Part shown: positions 34,480 to 34,701 of the stretch, one piece after another
How positions within the stretch are numbered: the stretch's first letter is position 1
Layout: the number at the start of each line of letters is the position of its first letter
Assembly: GCF_016888165.1 (NCBI RefSeq)
Contig: NZ_JACSWC010000302.1
Span: 1-34,701, forward strand
Direction of reading: 5' to 3'
DNA length: 34,701 nucleotides
DNA from: Halomicronema sp. CCY15110
Lineage (GTDB): Bacteria; Cyanobacteriota; Cyanobacteriia; Phormidesmidales; Phormidesmidaceae
The notes under the pieces: generated by a model
What the model saw: only the letters and a program-made list of their open reading frames with translations
The model's database searches: none
What the model was told of the DNA's origin: nothing
Made by a program: the position numbers and the translations under genes

Positions 34480-34701
34480 CGGTATTTGCCCGATCCAGCT
34501 CTCTGTATCCAACTGTCTGTAAAGTTAAGGCTGACCTGACTGCGATCGGCGGCAGAGGTTAAGGACACGGGTCTTGACGGAAGCGAAAGCCGCGCTCACT
34601 GCCTTGCTGCTCCTTTCTAAGGGTGTAAGTAGCTGGGCCTAATTAAACGATAGCCTGGTGGCTGATTTCGACTCCGCTCAATCAGCGATATTGCTTGGCA
34701 G
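34480..34701. other. Non-coding end of the window
   Basis: No gene is visible in the 222 bp after the kinase stop. The segment holds the second copy of the 16-nt intergenic repeat near its end. Confidence 0.5.
34666..34681 (-). repeat. 16-nt intergenic repeat, copy 2
   Basis: TTTCGACTCCGCTCAA is the reverse complement of TTGAGCGGAGTCGAAA, 15 of 16 matches to 21-36. It is flanked by CTGA and TCAG, giving a CTGATT/AATCAG stem. The first copy has GGTT/AACC arms instead, so the core is conserved while the arms differ but stay complementary. Confidence 0.5.

Overview
The window comes from a cyanobacterium. It carries the HIP1 octamer GCGATCGC at many sites, a gas-vesicle gene cluster, the cyanophycin genes cphA and cphB, a UPF0182 membrane protein, a DUF4079 protein, and a sensor kinase with a GAF domain of cyanobacteriochrome type. 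Base composition looks moderately GC-rich. Cyanophycin plus gas vesicles suggests a filamentous or colonial freshwater or brackish form, but genus cannot be read from the sequence. No tRNA, rRNA, CRISPR array or intact insertion sequence was seen.

Layout. 1-4.6 kb: two divergent secreted proteins that share a short motif, folP, a small Cys-rich ORF, an AT-richer gene-poor stretch and an exported pentapeptide-repeat protein. 4.8-7.3 kb: an 833-residue exported protein of unknown family. 7.4-11.8 kb: cyanophycin locus on the minus strand (cphB then cphA), with a textbook NtcA site in the 490-bp gap in front of cphA. 11.9-14.6 kb: recQ and a small TPR gene whose frame continues past its stop into a membrane-like segment. 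15.4-17.1 kb: a secreted protein that may be a beta-propeller. 17.5-20.8 kb: minus-strand gvpA, gvpC, gvpN, gvpJ, with a strong hairpin terminator after gvpA and a GTGA overlap joining gvpC to gvpN. 21.1-25.6 kb: DUF4079 and UPF0182 membrane proteins and a one-domain EamA protein. 25.9-30 kb: a TPR protein, a B12-type radical SAM protein and a lipase-like hydrolase. 30.1-31.6 kb: fabD-plsC (lipid synthesis). 32.0-34.5 kb: a PAS/GAF histidine kinase.

How the genes fit together. cphA makes the arginine/aspartate nitrogen polymer and cphB degrades it; the NtcA box links cphA to nitrogen limitation. The gvp genes supply the shell protein (A), the outer stabiliser (C), the AAA+ assembly factor (N) and a minor shell protein (J). 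The accessory genes K, F/L, G, V and W are not here and must lie elsewhere if vesicles are made. fabD and plsC provide malonyl-ACP and acylate the glycerol backbone.

Most interesting points: (1) GvpC and GvpN here carry closely related C-terminal winged-helix-like domains behind low-complexity linkers; (2) the kinase GAF has both a DXCF cysteine and a Cys-His cysteine 28 residues apart, the pattern of DXCF cyanobacteriochromes; (3) an NtcA-type promoter lies in front of cphA; (4) the small TPR gene has a 40-codon in-frame continuation; (5) several exported proteins belong to families I do not recognise.
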